Positions 45,522 through 54,496 of a DNA stretch of 64,000 nucleotides are shown piece by piece (the stretch's first letter is position 1; each line of letters opens with the position of its first letter). The notes below the pieces were generated by a model, which was not told the origin of the DNA, ran no database searches, and saw only the letters and a list, made by a program, of their open reading frames with translations. The translations under genes were made by a program, and so were the position numbers. The DNA lies in the NCBI RefSeq assembly GCF_010550675.1, contig NZ_JAAGOA010000023.1:55491-119490 (forward strand), written 5' to 3'. The stretch comes from Phytoactinopolyspora halotolerans. Its GTDB lineage: Bacteria > Actinomycetota > Actinomycetes > Jiangellales > Jiangellaceae.

Positions 45522-45863
45522 TCACTCCGTCCCGCTCGCCAGTGCGGCATCCACGGCGGACCGGAACGGTTTCCAAGTCGCCTCGAAAATCTGCAACGCC
45601 CGGTGCCCGTCGGCGGTCAGGCTGTAGTAACGACGCGGCGGTCCCGACTCGGACTCCTGCCACGACGTCGCGACCAAGCCGCCCTTGCGTAGCCGGGACA
45701 GCAGCGGATACAACGTGCCCTCACTGGCCAACAGGGTGCCCTGCGTCAGATCACGGGCGATGTCGAGGCCGTACCGCTCCCGCCCGCGTAGGAGTGCCAG
45801 GATGCAGTACTCCAATGCTCCCCTACGGAGATTGGTCTGAATCTGGGCCTCACTAGGTACCAT
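45522..45863 (-). CDS. PadR-family transcriptional regulator
   Basis: 113 residues: LRRGALEYCILALLRGRERYGLDIARDL, LASEGTLYPLLSRLRKGGLV and the PPRRYYSLTADGHRAL wing. It precedes the HAAS gene and likely represses both. Direct repeats TACCATGCG at 45858 and 45875 overlap its start codon region and may be part of its site. Confidence 0.9.
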   Translation of the reverse strand: MVPSEAQIQTNLRRGALEYCILALLRGRERYGLDIARDLTQGTLLASEGTLYPLLSRLRKGGLVATSWQESESGPPRRYYSLTADGHRALQIFEATWKPFRSAVDAALASGTE

Positions 45864-45912
45864 GCGATACAAGATACCATGCGTCGACCACTCCACCTGG
45901 GGGCACTGCGCG

Positions 45913-47280
45913 CTAGCCGAAGGAAGGCCGATCAGAACCGAACTCGGTGGTGACCGTCCAGGTCGGCTCGGAGCCGTCCACACGTCCCGGCGGACGGATG
46001 ACACGCACCGGTCTATCGGCGCCGCGCAGCGTCACGTAGTAGGGATCCGGGTCCACCTGGTCGTTGTCCTCGCGGATCACCGGCACGGCGGCCTCCATCA
46101 GCCATCGAGCCGTGCGCGCCAACGACAGCGACATCACCTGCGGTGGCCGGCCACGCTCGACTCCCGCCAGCGAGAGCATGGCTGCGGCTGCGGCGAGATA
46201 GCCGGTGGCGTGGTCCAGCACCTGCGCAGGCAACGCCCCGGGCCGGCCCTGATCGCCCTCGACGACGGAAATGCCCGTCGCGCACTGCACCAGCGAGTCG
46301 AATCCGCGACGCTCCGCCCACGGACCGTCCGGCCCCCACGCGGACAACGTCACCACCGTGAGGTGCGGATGTCGCTCGACCAACGCCTGCGGCAACAGAC
46401 CGAACCTCGCCAGCGCACCCGGACGATAGCCCTGCACCACCACGTCGGCGGCGGCCAGCAGTTCTTCCAGCCGCCGTCGCCCATCGGGCTCCACAAGATC
46501 CAGCAGCGTGCTCCGCTTACCTGGCAGCATGTCGACCGCCTGCACCGGGATCTCCGGAAGGTGCGGACTGTCCACGCGCAGGACGTCCGCACCCCAGGCC
46601 GCCAGCGTCCGGGTGGCGACCGGACCGGCGATGACGCGGGTAAGGTCGAGAACACGGACGCTGGACGCAAGCCGGCCCGCGCCGACCGGCCGGCCAGGTC
46701 CGGGCCCGGGATCGCACCGCACCAACGGCGCGCGGACCACCGCCTGGCCCTGCGGATGCGCTGCCCAGTCGGCCGGATCCCGCACGACCGTGCCCAAGGC
46801 TCCGGCCGCGAAGAGCGCATCCTCCAGCTCCTCGCCCGGCCAGCGGCTGATCGCATGGGCGACGTCGGTCGCATCCTCGCCACACTCCAGCACCCGCAGC
46901 GCACGCCGACGATGCCAGGCATAGTTCGCGTGCAGCCGCAGCCAGCCGTCCGCCGTTCGCCAGAACCGGGACAACGGCGCGAACAACTCCGGCGCATCGA
47001 CCCCCTCTTGCCGGGCGTATCGCTCGCTGCACGCGGCGACGGCGACGTGCTCGGCGTCCAACTCGACCGGCAGTGGATCCTGGCCCGACCTACTCGCATC
47101 GAGGACGGAGGCAGCCAGCGTCGACGTCCCGACGGCCGCCAGCATTGCAGGAAGCGCCGGCAACCTGGACGGCAACAGGCCGGGTCGCGAGCCCGCCAAC
47201 TGCACGAGGTCTACGCCGTTCGGGTCCCCGCCCAGCGCCGACCACGCTTCTCGCAGCAACGTCATGGCCGGGTCCACCAT
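45913..47280 (-). CDS. CaiB/BaiF family CoA-transferase
   Basis: 455 residues, longer than the 400-residue norm because of an N-terminal extension of about 180 residues partly homologous to the same fold. VRVLDLTRVIAGPVATRTLAAWGADVLRVDSP, GKRSTLLDLVEPDGRRRLEELLAAADVVVQGYRPGAL and the GFDSLVQCATGIS segment are typical class III CoA-transferase motifs; the catalytic aspartate of the family should fall near residue 290. It starts 11 nt after the molybdenum subunit stop, so it is probably in the same operon, suggesting that the carboxylate product is activated to a CoA thioester. Confidence 0.85.
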   Translation of the reverse strand: MVDPAMTLLREAWSALGGDPNGVDLVQLAGSRPGLLPSRLPALPAMLAAVGTSTLAASVLDASRSGQDPLPVELDAEHVAVAACSERYARQEGVDAPELFAPLSRFWRTADGWLRLHANYAWHRRRALRVLECGEDATDVAHAISRWPGEELEDALFAAGALGTVVRDPADWAAHPQGQAVVRAPLVRCDPGPGPGRPVGAGRLASSVRVLDLTRVIAGPVATRTLAAWGADVLRVDSPHLPEIPVQAVDMLPGKRSTLLDLVEPDGRRRLEELLAAADVVVQGYRPGALARFGLLPQALVERHPHLTVVTLSAWGPDGPWAERRGFDSLVQCATGISVVEGDQGRPGALPAQVLDHATGYLAAAAAMLSLAGVERGRPPQVMSLSLARTARWLMEAAVPVIREDNDQVDPDPYYVTLRGADRPVRVIRPPGRVDGSEPTWTVTTEFGSDRPSFG

Positions 47281-47291
47281 GGTTCGCCACC

Positions 47292-49505
47292 CTATAGGCC
47301 GAGCAGCGCCTCCGGCGTGATGGGGAGGTCGCGGATGCGGCGGCCGGTGGCGTTGAAGACGGCATTGGCGACCGCCGGAGCGACGCCAACGATGACGATC
47401 TCCCCGAGGCCCTTGACGCCGATGGGGTCGGCTTTGTCGTCGACGCTGTCGACGTAGATTGCGCGCATGTCGGGAATGTCGGCGTTGACGGGGACGAGGT
47501 AGTCGGCGAGGTTGGCGTTGACTATTCGTCCGTCGCGATGGTCGGTGACGGTGTGCTCAAGCAGCGCCTGGCTGATGCCGCCGATCATGCCGCCGAGGGC
47601 CTGGCTGTCCGCCAGCCTGGGGTTGATGATCCGGCCCGCATCGAATACGCCGAGCATGCGCCGCACGCGCACCAGCCCCAGGCGGGCGTCGACGGCGACC
47701 TCAGCAAAGATCGCGCTGTAGGCGTACATGGAGAACCGGCTCTCCTCCGGGTTGTAGGAGCCGGTCAACCCGAGAAAGGGCCGGTTGTTGCGGGCGAGGA
47801 GCTGCCGGTACGTCTCCCCCCGGCTCGGGTCGTCCCGCGCGTGCATCCGCCCACGTTCGACGGCGACGTCGTCAGGGTCGACGCCGTGGAGCGGTGACCG
47901 CTCGTCGTCGACGGCCAGTGCGATGGCCCGCCGTCGCAGTCGGTCGCAAGCGTCCTGGACGGCCGATCCGACGCTGGCCATGGTCCAGGCAAGAGCCTGG
48001 ATCGGGGCCGGTGGGAGCGCCGTATCACCGAGCCGGAACTCCACGGCACCCATGGGCAGTCCGAGGGCGTCGGCGGCGACCTGCGTCATCGATGTGTGGG
48101 TGCCGGGGCCGATGTCGCTGGTCGCGGACTGGACTACCGCGGTGCCGTTCGCGTCCAGTCGGACGTGCGCCTGGGCCGCGGCGCGCTCGGTCATGTAGGC
48201 GCCTGCCGCCATACCCATCCCGATCAGCCAGTCGCCGTCCCGGGCCACACCGGGCGTCGGATTGCGCCGATGCCAGCCGAACTCGCGAGCGCCGACGTCG
48301 TAGCACTCACGTAGCCGCCGGGTGGAGAACGGCTGCCCGGTGGCCGGGTCCTGGGTGGGTTCGTTGCGCATGCGCAGTTCGATCGGGTCGATCTCCAGCT
48401 CGTGCGCGAGCTCGTCCAGTGCTGACTCGATCGTGTAGGCGGCGCTGGACCATCCGGGACCCCGCATCCACGTGGGAGTGCTGATGTCCAGCGGCACGTG
48501 CCTGACCGCTTGGCGGACGTGAGGAATGGCGTAGAGCATCCGCCCGATGCTCAGGTCATCCGAGTGTCGCTCATAGCGGGATGACTCGCCCCGGACGTCG
48601 TGGACCATCGCGGTGATACGTCCGCGGCGATCGCTGCCCACCCGCATCGTGTACTCGTATCCTGGCCGGAAGCCTGCCGTGAAGTACTGCTGTCTGCGGG
48701 TCAGCACAAGTTTGACCGGACGTCGTACCTCGCGGGCGGCCAGCGCCGCAATAGCGGAGTGGACCCAGGTCCGCCCGCCATTGCCGAAGGCGCCACCGAC
48801 GAAAGGTGAGAGACACCGGACGGCCTCCCGGGGGATTCCGAACACGGCGGCGAGCTCGTTGCGTGGGTCGGCGACCCACTGGGTCTTGTCCCAGACGGTG
48901 AGCCGCTCGCCCTGCCAGCGGGCGATGATCGCGTGTGGCTCCATCGCGTTGTGATGGTTGCGGCTCATTCGGTAGGTCATCTCTAGGTGGACCTCCGCGG
49001 CCTCCCATGCCGTGTCAGCGTCACCACGCGCGTAGGTCTCCGGCTCGTCGGCCGGGGCGCGGGACAGGTCGACGACGGGCAGCTCAACGTCGTAGGTGAC
49101 CTCGACCAGGCGCGCGGCGTGCCGCGCCACCTCAAGTGTGGTGGCCACGACCACGCCGACAGGCTCACCGAAGAATCGCACCAGGTCGTCCTGGAACGCG
49201 CGCAGCCGCTCGCCCGGTGGGTTGATCGAGTCCGGAAACGGGTTGTCCCGATACGGGAGCCGGGGCGCGTTGCCGTGGTGAATGACTCTCAGCACGCCGG
49301 GGAGGTTTTCCGCCGCCCGGGTGTCGATGCCAGTGATGCGGCCGCGGCCGATCGAGCTCTCGACGAGGACGGCATGGACGATCCCGTCGACGCCCTCGGC
49401 GGGGCCGTGATCAGCAGCGTATCTGGCCTTGCCGGTCACCTTCAGCCGACCGTCCACCCGGGGCTGATCGGTGCCGACAACGGCCCTATGCGGTTGCTGC
49501 GTCAC
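47292..49505 (-). CDS. paoC: xanthine dehydrogenase-family molybdenum-binding subunit (PaoC-like)
   Basis: 737 residues from the GTG at 49505 (GGAGG 6 nt upstream). VDGRLKVTGKARYAAD near the start, VGGAFGNGGRTWVHS in the molybdopterin region and GVKGLGEIVIVGVAPAVANAV at the end, with the catalytic glutamate expected in the GLGE motif, mark the aldehyde-oxidase large subunit. It resembles PaoC of the periplasmic aldehyde oxidoreductase PaoABC. The start overlaps the FAD-subunit stop as GTGA. No PaoD-like maturation gene is in view. Confidence 0.92.
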   Translation of the reverse strand: MTQQPHRAVVGTDQPRVDGRLKVTGKARYAADHGPAEGVDGIVHAVLVESSIGRGRITGIDTRAAENLPGVLRVIHHGNAPRLPYRDNPFPDSINPPGERLRAFQDDLVRFFGEPVGVVVATTLEVARHAARLVEVTYDVELPVVDLSRAPADEPETYARGDADTAWEAAEVHLEMTYRMSRNHHNAMEPHAIIARWQGERLTVWDKTQWVADPRNELAAVFGIPREAVRCLSPFVGGAFGNGGRTWVHSAIAALAAREVRRPVKLVLTRRQQYFTAGFRPGYEYTMRVGSDRRGRITAMVHDVRGESSRYERHSDDLSIGRMLYAIPHVRQAVRHVPLDISTPTWMRGPGWSSAAYTIESALDELAHELEIDPIELRMRNEPTQDPATGQPFSTRRLRECYDVGAREFGWHRRNPTPGVARDGDWLIGMGMAAGAYMTERAAAQAHVRLDANGTAVVQSATSDIGPGTHTSMTQVAADALGLPMGAVEFRLGDTALPPAPIQALAWTMASVGSAVQDACDRLRRRAIALAVDDERSPLHGVDPDDVAVERGRMHARDDPSRGETYRQLLARNNRPFLGLTGSYNPEESRFSMYAYSAIFAEVAVDARLGLVRVRRMLGVFDAGRIINPRLADSQALGGMIGGISQALLEHTVTDHRDGRIVNANLADYLVPVNADIPDMRAIYVDSVDDKADPIGVKGLGEIVIVGVAPAVANAVFNATGRRIRDLPITPEALLGL

Positions 49506-50482
49506 TCGGTACCTCCCACGATGAGTAGCTGGCGTTCGACAGTACGCTTGAGCAGATCGATCTTGAACCGGTTGTGGTCCAGGGGCCTGGCACCTTCGGT
49601 TGCCAGGTCCGCCGCAGCGGACCACAGCTGGGGCGAGCGACGTCGACCGATCAGGTGATCCTCGACGGCTGTCAGCTTCCATGGCACCGTGCCGACACCA
49701 CCGGCGGCGACCTTCGCCGCGCGGATCACCCCGCCGCGGATATGCAGCGCGACGGCGGCGGAGGTCAATGCGAACTCGTAGCTCTGCCGGTCGCGCACCT
49801 TCAGATATCCAGAGCGTAGCGGGCGCGGGTGAGCAGGTATCTCGACGGCCGCGATGAGCTCGCCGGGCCGGACGGCGTGTTCTCGGTGCGGGGTGCCTCC
49901 GGGGAGAAGCAGAAAGTCGGTGAGCGCGACGTCTCGTTCCCCATCCGGCCCGACGAGGTGGACGACCGCCTCCAACGCGGCAAGCGCAACAGCAAGGTCC
50001 GATGGATGAGTACACACGCATGACTCGGAGGTGCCGAGGATCGCGTGCGTACGGTTGTATCCGTGCAACGCGGCGCAGCCCGAACCGGGCAGGCGCTTGT
50101 TGCAGTCCGCCGAAACGTCGCGGAAGTATGCGCACCGGGTGCGCTGCATGATGTTGCCGCCGATGGTGGCCATGTTGCGCAGCTGCGCCGAGGCGCTGAG
50201 CTCCAGTGCCTGTGAGATGACCGGGTAGGTGTTGCGGACCTTCGGCTCGGCGGCGACATCGGCCATCCGTGCCAGGGCGCCGATGCGCAGTCCGCCTCGC
50301 GGGGTCATGGTGATCTCAGTCAGCGGGAGTCCGCTGATGTCGACGAGTTCATCCGGGCGCTCGACGGTCTCGCGCATTAGGTCCACCAGAGTGGTGCCTC
50401 CGGCGATGTACCGGCCGCCGCGCTGGCCGTGGTCGAGTGCCTCCTGGAGGCTGGACGCGTTCGTGTAGGAGAAGGGGAACAT
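49502..50482 (-). CDS. paoB: FAD-binding subunit of aldehyde oxidoreductase with 4Fe-4S insert (PaoB-like)
   Basis: 326 residues: FAD-binding PCMH fold (YIAGGTTLVDLMRE, LRNMATIGGNIMQRTRC), then C117-x2-FRD, C127-NKR and C136 in PGSGC as in PaoB, whose extra segment carries a 4Fe-4S cluster absent from ordinary xanthine dehydrogenases. The C-terminal CO dehydrogenase flavoprotein domain follows. It begins 10 nt after the iron-sulfur subunit and overlaps the molybdenum subunit. Confidence 0.92.
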   Translation of the reverse strand: MFPFSYTNASSLQEALDHGQRGGRYIAGGTTLVDLMRETVERPDELVDISGLPLTEITMTPRGGLRIGALARMADVAAEPKVRNTYPVISQALELSASAQLRNMATIGGNIMQRTRCAYFRDVSADCNKRLPGSGCAALHGYNRTHAILGTSESCVCTHPSDLAVALAALEAVVHLVGPDGERDVALTDFLLLPGGTPHREHAVRPGELIAAVEIPAHPRPLRSGYLKVRDRQSYEFALTSAAVALHIRGGVIRAAKVAAGGVGTVPWKLTAVEDHLIGRRRSPQLWSAAADLATEGARPLDHNRFKIDLLKRTVERQLLIVGGTE

Positions 50483-50492
50483 CGAAAGCGCC

Positions 50493-51155
50493 TCATTTCC
50501 CGTGTGCGGCGGCCTGCTCGACCGCGCGGACGATCTTCGGGTAGCAGCCGCAGCGGCAGATGTTGCCGCTCATCCACTCGCGGATCTCCTCCGGAGAGTC
50601 AGCGTGCCCTTCCTGAATGCATCCGATGCCAGACATGATCTGGCCGGGTGTGCAGTAGCCGCACTGGAACGCGTCCCGGTCGATGAACGCCTGCTGGAGA
50701 GGGTGGAGTTCGTTCGTCTCGCCTGCCTCGCGCCGGGCGACACCCTCGATAGTGACGACGTCGGCATCGTTAAGGCGCACAGCAAGGGTCAGGCAAGCAT
50801 TCACCCGGCGCCCGTCCACCAGCACGGTGCACGCCCCGCAGGCACCGGCATCACACCCCTTCTTTGTGCCGGGCAGCCCCAGGTGTTCACGCAGCAAGTC
50901 CAGCAACGACGTCCGATTGTCGATGGTGACCGGTCGCTGCGCTCCGTTGAGGGTCAGCGTGACTCTGCTGTGCGTCGACGGGGGCAGCGCCGGAGGTTCC
51001 GTACCTGATGGAGGTGTGCCTACAGCAACGTCGCCACCTGCGGCAATACCGCCGGCGGCGATGCCACCTGCGGCGGCGGTGATGAATGTGCGCCGGGAGA
51101 ATTGAGAAGGAGGGTCGGTGGACGGTGGATGGGCGTTGGGGTGTTCGTCGGACAT
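50493..51155 (-). CDS. paoA: Tat-exported 2Fe-2S subunit of aldehyde oxidoreductase (PaoA-like)
   Basis: 220 residues. Twin-arginine signal [12 protein letters not shown] (20-31) followed by a glycine/alanine-rich stretch; a plant-ferredoxin-type cluster ([24 protein letters not shown]) and an alpha-helical cluster domain ([10 protein letters not shown] ... CRCGCYPK). The small subunit's Tat signal would carry the folded three-subunit enzyme out of the cell, as for PaoABC. First gene of the operon; a TetR-type operator precedes it. Confidence 0.93.
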   Translation of the reverse strand: MSDEHPNAHPPSTDPPSQFSRRTFITAAAGGIAAGGIAAGGDVAVGTPPSGTEPPALPPSTHSRVTLTLNGAQRPVTIDNRTSLLDLLREHLGLPGTKKGCDAGACGACTVLVDGRRVNACLTLAVRLNDADVVTIEGVARREAGETNELHPLQQAFIDRDAFQCGYCTPGQIMSGIGCIQEGHADSPEEIREWMSGNICRCGCYPKIVRAVEQAAAHGK

Positions 51156-51253
51156 GCGCCCTCGTTTCGAGTTGGCGAATGGTCGTGGATCTCAGCTGCC
51201 CGGGGGGGTGCACCGCGATGTTGCACATCGCAGCGCCTGCCGCCGGAAAGGCT

Positions 51254-51280
51254 AAGTAAACTCAACTGTACCGTTTACTT
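51254..51280. promoter_or_regulatory. inverted repeat upstream of the aldehyde oxidoreductase operon
   Basis: AAGTAAAC, 11-nt spacer, GTTTACTT, about 100 nt before the paoA-like start. Perfect arms in an AT-rich patch, next to a TetR gene, suggest that regulator binds here. No identical site is seen before the TetR gene itself. Confidence 0.6.
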
Positions 51281-51309
51281 CTCGATGCCACAAGACCCCT
51301 CATAACGAC

Positions 51310-51461
51310 CTTCGCGCATGCTGCCAGCTGCCACGACGTCGCCAGTGAAGAGCGGGCCCGCACCAAGGGTCGCAAGCGGCTCAAGAACCCCTTCGACGCC
51401 GCCATGGCGGTAGCGCCCGGCCTACGGGTGAACGACATCGTTGACGCTGCGCTACACCTGC
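51310..51461 (+). other. coding-like remnant of unknown origin
   Basis: One plus frame reads through with a strongly coding-like sequence (ARTKGRKRLKNPFDAAMAVA followed by PGLRVNDIVDAALHLL). It has no start or stop of its own and enters antisense sequence of the TetR gene, so it may be the cut-off end of a lost gene. I cannot name the family. Confidence 0.2.
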
Positions 51462-52112
51462 TCACGCATCGCCGCCGTGCACCTCCGCGCGGTCGGCGTC
51501 GCCGGACGGCAACAGTTCCGCGACGGCGCGCCGGATCGGTGCGAGGTCGACGTCACTGGCAAGGGTGGTTTCGTCGGCCTCTTCTGGCAGCGGCTTCTCC
51601 ACGCCAAGCAAGGCGCGGAACAGCCGCGGATTCACCGTACAGCCGAGGATCTCGTACGCGGCAGCGCTGCTCGCCGGCGCAGAGAGCTGGAACCGTTCAC
51701 TAAGGTAGGCCGCCAGCCGGCCATGAGATGTGCCGAAGATCGCCTCATGATACTGAGCCGATGCCTCCGGGAGCCGCTCGGCCTCGGCAATGCCCAGGCG
51801 GCACGTCCGCAAGGCCGGTTCCCGGAGGAGCAACTGCAGGAAGCGACCGCAAAAGAGCACAACCGCTTCCGTGGCATCCTCGCTGTACGCCTCGGGTGTC
51901 TTGAGCCTGCCAAGATAGAGCTGCCGGGAGAGATCCACGACGGCGAGAAACAGCCTGTCCTTGCTCTCGAAATGCGCATAGAGGGATCGCTTCGAGGTCG
52001 CGGCGCGCGCGGCCACGACATCCATCGACGCACGCTCGAAGCCCATCTCCAGGAAGACGTCCTTCGCCGCCCACAAGATGTGCTCTCGCAGCTCCTCGCC
52101 GCGTCGCGCCAC
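51462..52112 (-). CDS. TetR/AcrR-family transcriptional regulator
   Basis: 216 residues; helix-turn-helix residues about 8-55 (HILWAAKDVFLEMGFERASMDVVAARAATSKRSLYAHFESKDRLF) and a TetR C-terminal ligand domain. It starts with GTG, with GGGAGGCGAGGCG upstream. It lies immediately upstream of the aldehyde-oxidoreductase operon on the same strand and is its likely repressor via the 51254-51280 palindrome. Confidence 0.9.
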   Translation of the reverse strand: MARRGEELREHILWAAKDVFLEMGFERASMDVVAARAATSKRSLYAHFESKDRLFLAVVDLSRQLYLGRLKTPEAYSEDATEAVVLFCGRFLQLLLREPALRTCRLGIAEAERLPEASAQYHEAIFGTSHGRLAAYLSERFQLSAPASSAAAYEILGCTVNPRLFRALLGVEKPLPEEADETTLASDVDLAPIRRAVAELLPSGDADRAEVHGGDA

Positions 52113-52361
52113 CGCCTCGCCTCCCGCACGTCAAACGGTGCAGCCGAGTCTACATCGGGATCAGCTCCGCTCGGCGCTTACCAAGCGGCATGCCCGTCGT
52201 CGCCCAAAGGGCCGCCGGTTGACCCGTAAGAACCATTGGGCACGCAGACCATGTTCGAGGCCGGTGTGCCGGAACAGCGTTGAGGACCGGCGTAACTGCC
52301 GGACCTCAACTCCGAACGACGTCAGACTCCGCAGGACGCCAGCTCATGCGACTTGAGGCCG

Positions 52362-53114
52362 TCAGCTCGTGCGACTCGCCTGCATTGCGAGAACCTCGTC
52401 GTATATGCCGTTCACCTCGGCGAACCGTTGCCGTTTGACTCGCTCGACGAGGATCTGGCGGGCATCTGGCTGCGACTCGAGCAGGCTCATGACCTCGGTG
52501 AGGAACTCCTCAAGTGGCATCGCGTTCTCGTTGTCCGTCGCGCTACCCATGAGGGTGGTGCGGGTGAGCGGCGGGGCGATCTCGATGACCTGCACCGACG
52601 TGTCACGCAGCTGTTCGCGCAGGCTCTCGGTATAGGAATGCACAGCGGCCTTGGTCGCGCTGTAGGTCGGAGTCAGCGGCAGCGGTACGTAGGCGAGCCC
52701 GGAGGTGACGGTCAGGATCGCGGCGTCCGGCTGCGACGCAAGGAACGGCGCGAAGGCGTAGACGAGACGGATCGGCCCCAGCAGGTTGGTCGCGACAGTC
52801 AGCTCGGCCACGTCGAGCGAGTCCGGGTCGAGAACCTTCTCCGGGCGCATGACGCCCGCCATCGCGAACACCACGTTCAGATCCGGATACTTCCCCGTCA
52901 CCGTCTCGAACAGCTGGCGGATCGAGTTCGGGTCAGTGATGTCGAAGGCTTCGGCTTCCATCCCTTCGTGCTCGGCAACCAGCTCGTCGAGCAGTTCTCG
53001 GCGTCGTCCGGCGACGATGACGTGGTTGCCTGCCTCGTGCAGCCGGACGGCCAGGCCACGGCCGATCCCGGACGTTCCGCCGGCCACCAACACGGTGTTA
53101 CCAGTGATCTTCAT
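52362..53114 (-). CDS. SDR-family oxidoreductase (DltE-like)
   Basis: 250 residues. Cofactor loop VLVAGGTSGIGRGLAVRL, NAG-equivalent MAGVMRPE, and the catalytic YSATKAAVHSYTESL (Y-x3-K) are all present. The sequence is in the DltE/YciK-like classical SDR group; substrate unknown. It follows the PQQ-type lipoprotein gene by 54 nt on the same strand and may be co-transcribed. Confidence 0.92.
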   Translation of the reverse strand: MKITGNTVLVAGGTSGIGRGLAVRLHEAGNHVIVAGRRRELLDELVAEHEGMEAEAFDITDPNSIRQLFETVTGKYPDLNVVFAMAGVMRPEKVLDPDSLDVAELTVATNLLGPIRLVYAFAPFLASQPDAAILTVTSGLAYVPLPLTPTYSATKAAVHSYTESLREQLRDTSVQVIEIAPPLTRTTLMGSATDNENAMPLEEFLTEVMSLLESQPDARQILVERVKRQRFAEVNGIYDEVLAMQASRTS

Positions 53115-53168
53115 GTCGTTCCCTTGTCTCTCTTCTTCGATGGCCTGTTCTCATGTCGTGGTGTTCCG

Positions 53169-54410
53169 TCAGCTGCTCGGAACCAGCTCGATGCGGATGA
53201 TGCGGTCGTCCCCCGGTCGCGGCTCCGTGCCGCCCCAGGTGGCGCCGTCAGTGTTCGACGTGACAATCCACAGCGCCCCGTCCGGGGCGACTTCAACCGT
53301 GCGGATGCGGCCGTACTCGCCGACGAAGTGCTCGACCGGGTCGCCGCTCGCGCGCGGCCCGTCGACCGGGAGCTGCCAGAGGCGCTGTCCACCGAGCGCA
53401 CCCAACCACAGCGATCCGCCGGCGTAGGCGACGCCGGACGGAGACGCGTCGTCGGGATGGATGGTGAAGATCGGCGGCTCACCGGTGTCACCCTCGACGC
53501 CCTCAGTCTCCGGCCAGCCATAGTCCCTCCCGGCGCGGAGCACGTTCACCTCATCCCAGGTGCGGTGGCCGAGCTCCGAGGCGTACACGGTGCCGTCCGG
53601 CCCGAACGTGATGCCCTGGACGTTGCGATGACCGCTGGAGTACACGGCAGTACCGGACGGGTTGTCCTCCGGGATCGAACCATCCAGCCCGATGCGGAGG
53701 ATCTTGCCGTTCAGCGACTCGTCGTCCGCCGCATTCTCGGGCAGGAATGCGTCGCCAGTGCCGATCCAGAGGTAACCATCCGGGCCGATCCGCAGCCGGC
53801 CGCCATGGTGCCGGTCCGCCGTCTCGATGCCGTCGATCAGCACGCCGGTCTGGTCGAGGGAGGAATAGTCCTCTGCCACGCGGAGCGAGACGACGCGGTT
53901 GGTCGGCGAGCCGGAGACGTAGGCGAATAGGGTCCGGTCGGTCTCGAAGTCCGGCGACACGACGATACCGAGCAGTCCGCCCTCGGAACTCGTCTCGACA
54001 CCCGGCACGGCTCCGACGAGCTCCGGCTCGCCACCGGCGGACGGCACCCGGAGGATCTCACCGGACAGCCGCTGGGACACCAGCGCCGAGCTGTCCGGCA
54101 AGAATGCCAGACCCCATGGAGCTTCCAGGCCGGTCACCAGTTCGGTGTGATCGCCCGGCGTCAACGCCGGCGGCTCGCTCCCCGCTGTAGGCGAGGCCTC
54201 GCCCTCCGTCGGTGAGGTATCCGGCGACGGTGACCCGTCAGGTGACTCCAGGATGTCCGACGTATCCGACGTCGGCGTCACCGCCTGTGCCCGTGGTTCG
54301 TCCGGGTCGTCCCCGGGCCCGTCCGCGGAGGTGCACGCGGAAACACCAAAACCTACAGCCATGGCGAGCGCAAGTACCGGAACAGCTCGTTTCACTGACG
54401 ATCGAGTCAT
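53169..54410 (-). CDS. PQQ-type glucose/sorbosone dehydrogenase-family lipoprotein
   Basis: 413 residues. Lipobox GFGVSAC, a low-complexity acidic linker, then a six-bladed propeller of the GSDH family: [76 protein letters not shown]. These soluble aldose dehydrogenases bind pyrroloquinoline quinone, but PQQ binding is not proven from sequence. The ATG at 54410 is favoured by ACGGAGGAGATC just upstream. A divergent TetR gene with an operator palindrome lies on the other side. Confidence 0.88.
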   Translation of the reverse strand: MTRSSVKRAVPVLALAMAVGFGVSACTSADGPGDDPDEPRAQAVTPTSDTSDILESPDGSPSPDTSPTEGEASPTAGSEPPALTPGDHTELVTGLEAPWGLAFLPDSSALVSQRLSGEILRVPSAGGEPELVGAVPGVETSSEGGLLGIVVSPDFETDRTLFAYVSGSPTNRVVSLRVAEDYSSLDQTGVLIDGIETADRHHGGRLRIGPDGYLWIGTGDAFLPENAADDESLNGKILRIGLDGSIPEDNPSGTAVYSSGHRNVQGITFGPDGTVYASELGHRTWDEVNVLRAGRDYGWPETEGVEGDTGEPPIFTIHPDDASPSGVAYAGGSLWLGALGGQRLWQLPVDGPRASGDPVEHFVGEYGRIRTVEVAPDGALWIVTSNTDGATWGGTEPRPGDDRIIRIELVPSS

Positions 54411-54469
54411 GATCTCCTCCGTTATCATCGCTAACGCTACGCCGATATCGACGCTTCGGCAACCGTCGC

Positions 54470-54485
54470 TAACAGATAGCTGTTA
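54470..54485. promoter_or_regulatory. operator palindrome between PQQ-type gene and TetR gene
   Basis: TAACAG-ATAG-CTGTTA, a perfect 16-bp dyad, 11 nt before the TetR start and about 60 nt before the divergent lipoprotein start. Position fits TetR autoregulation with divergent control. AT-rich for this window. Confidence 0.65.
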
Positions 54486-54496
54486 TCATTGATTTT

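Noticed and set aside
47292..50135. Longer molybdenum-subunit start far upstream
   Set aside because: The extra sequence is antiphase to the FAD-subunit gene; the GTG at 49505 has GGAGG and a GTGA overlap.
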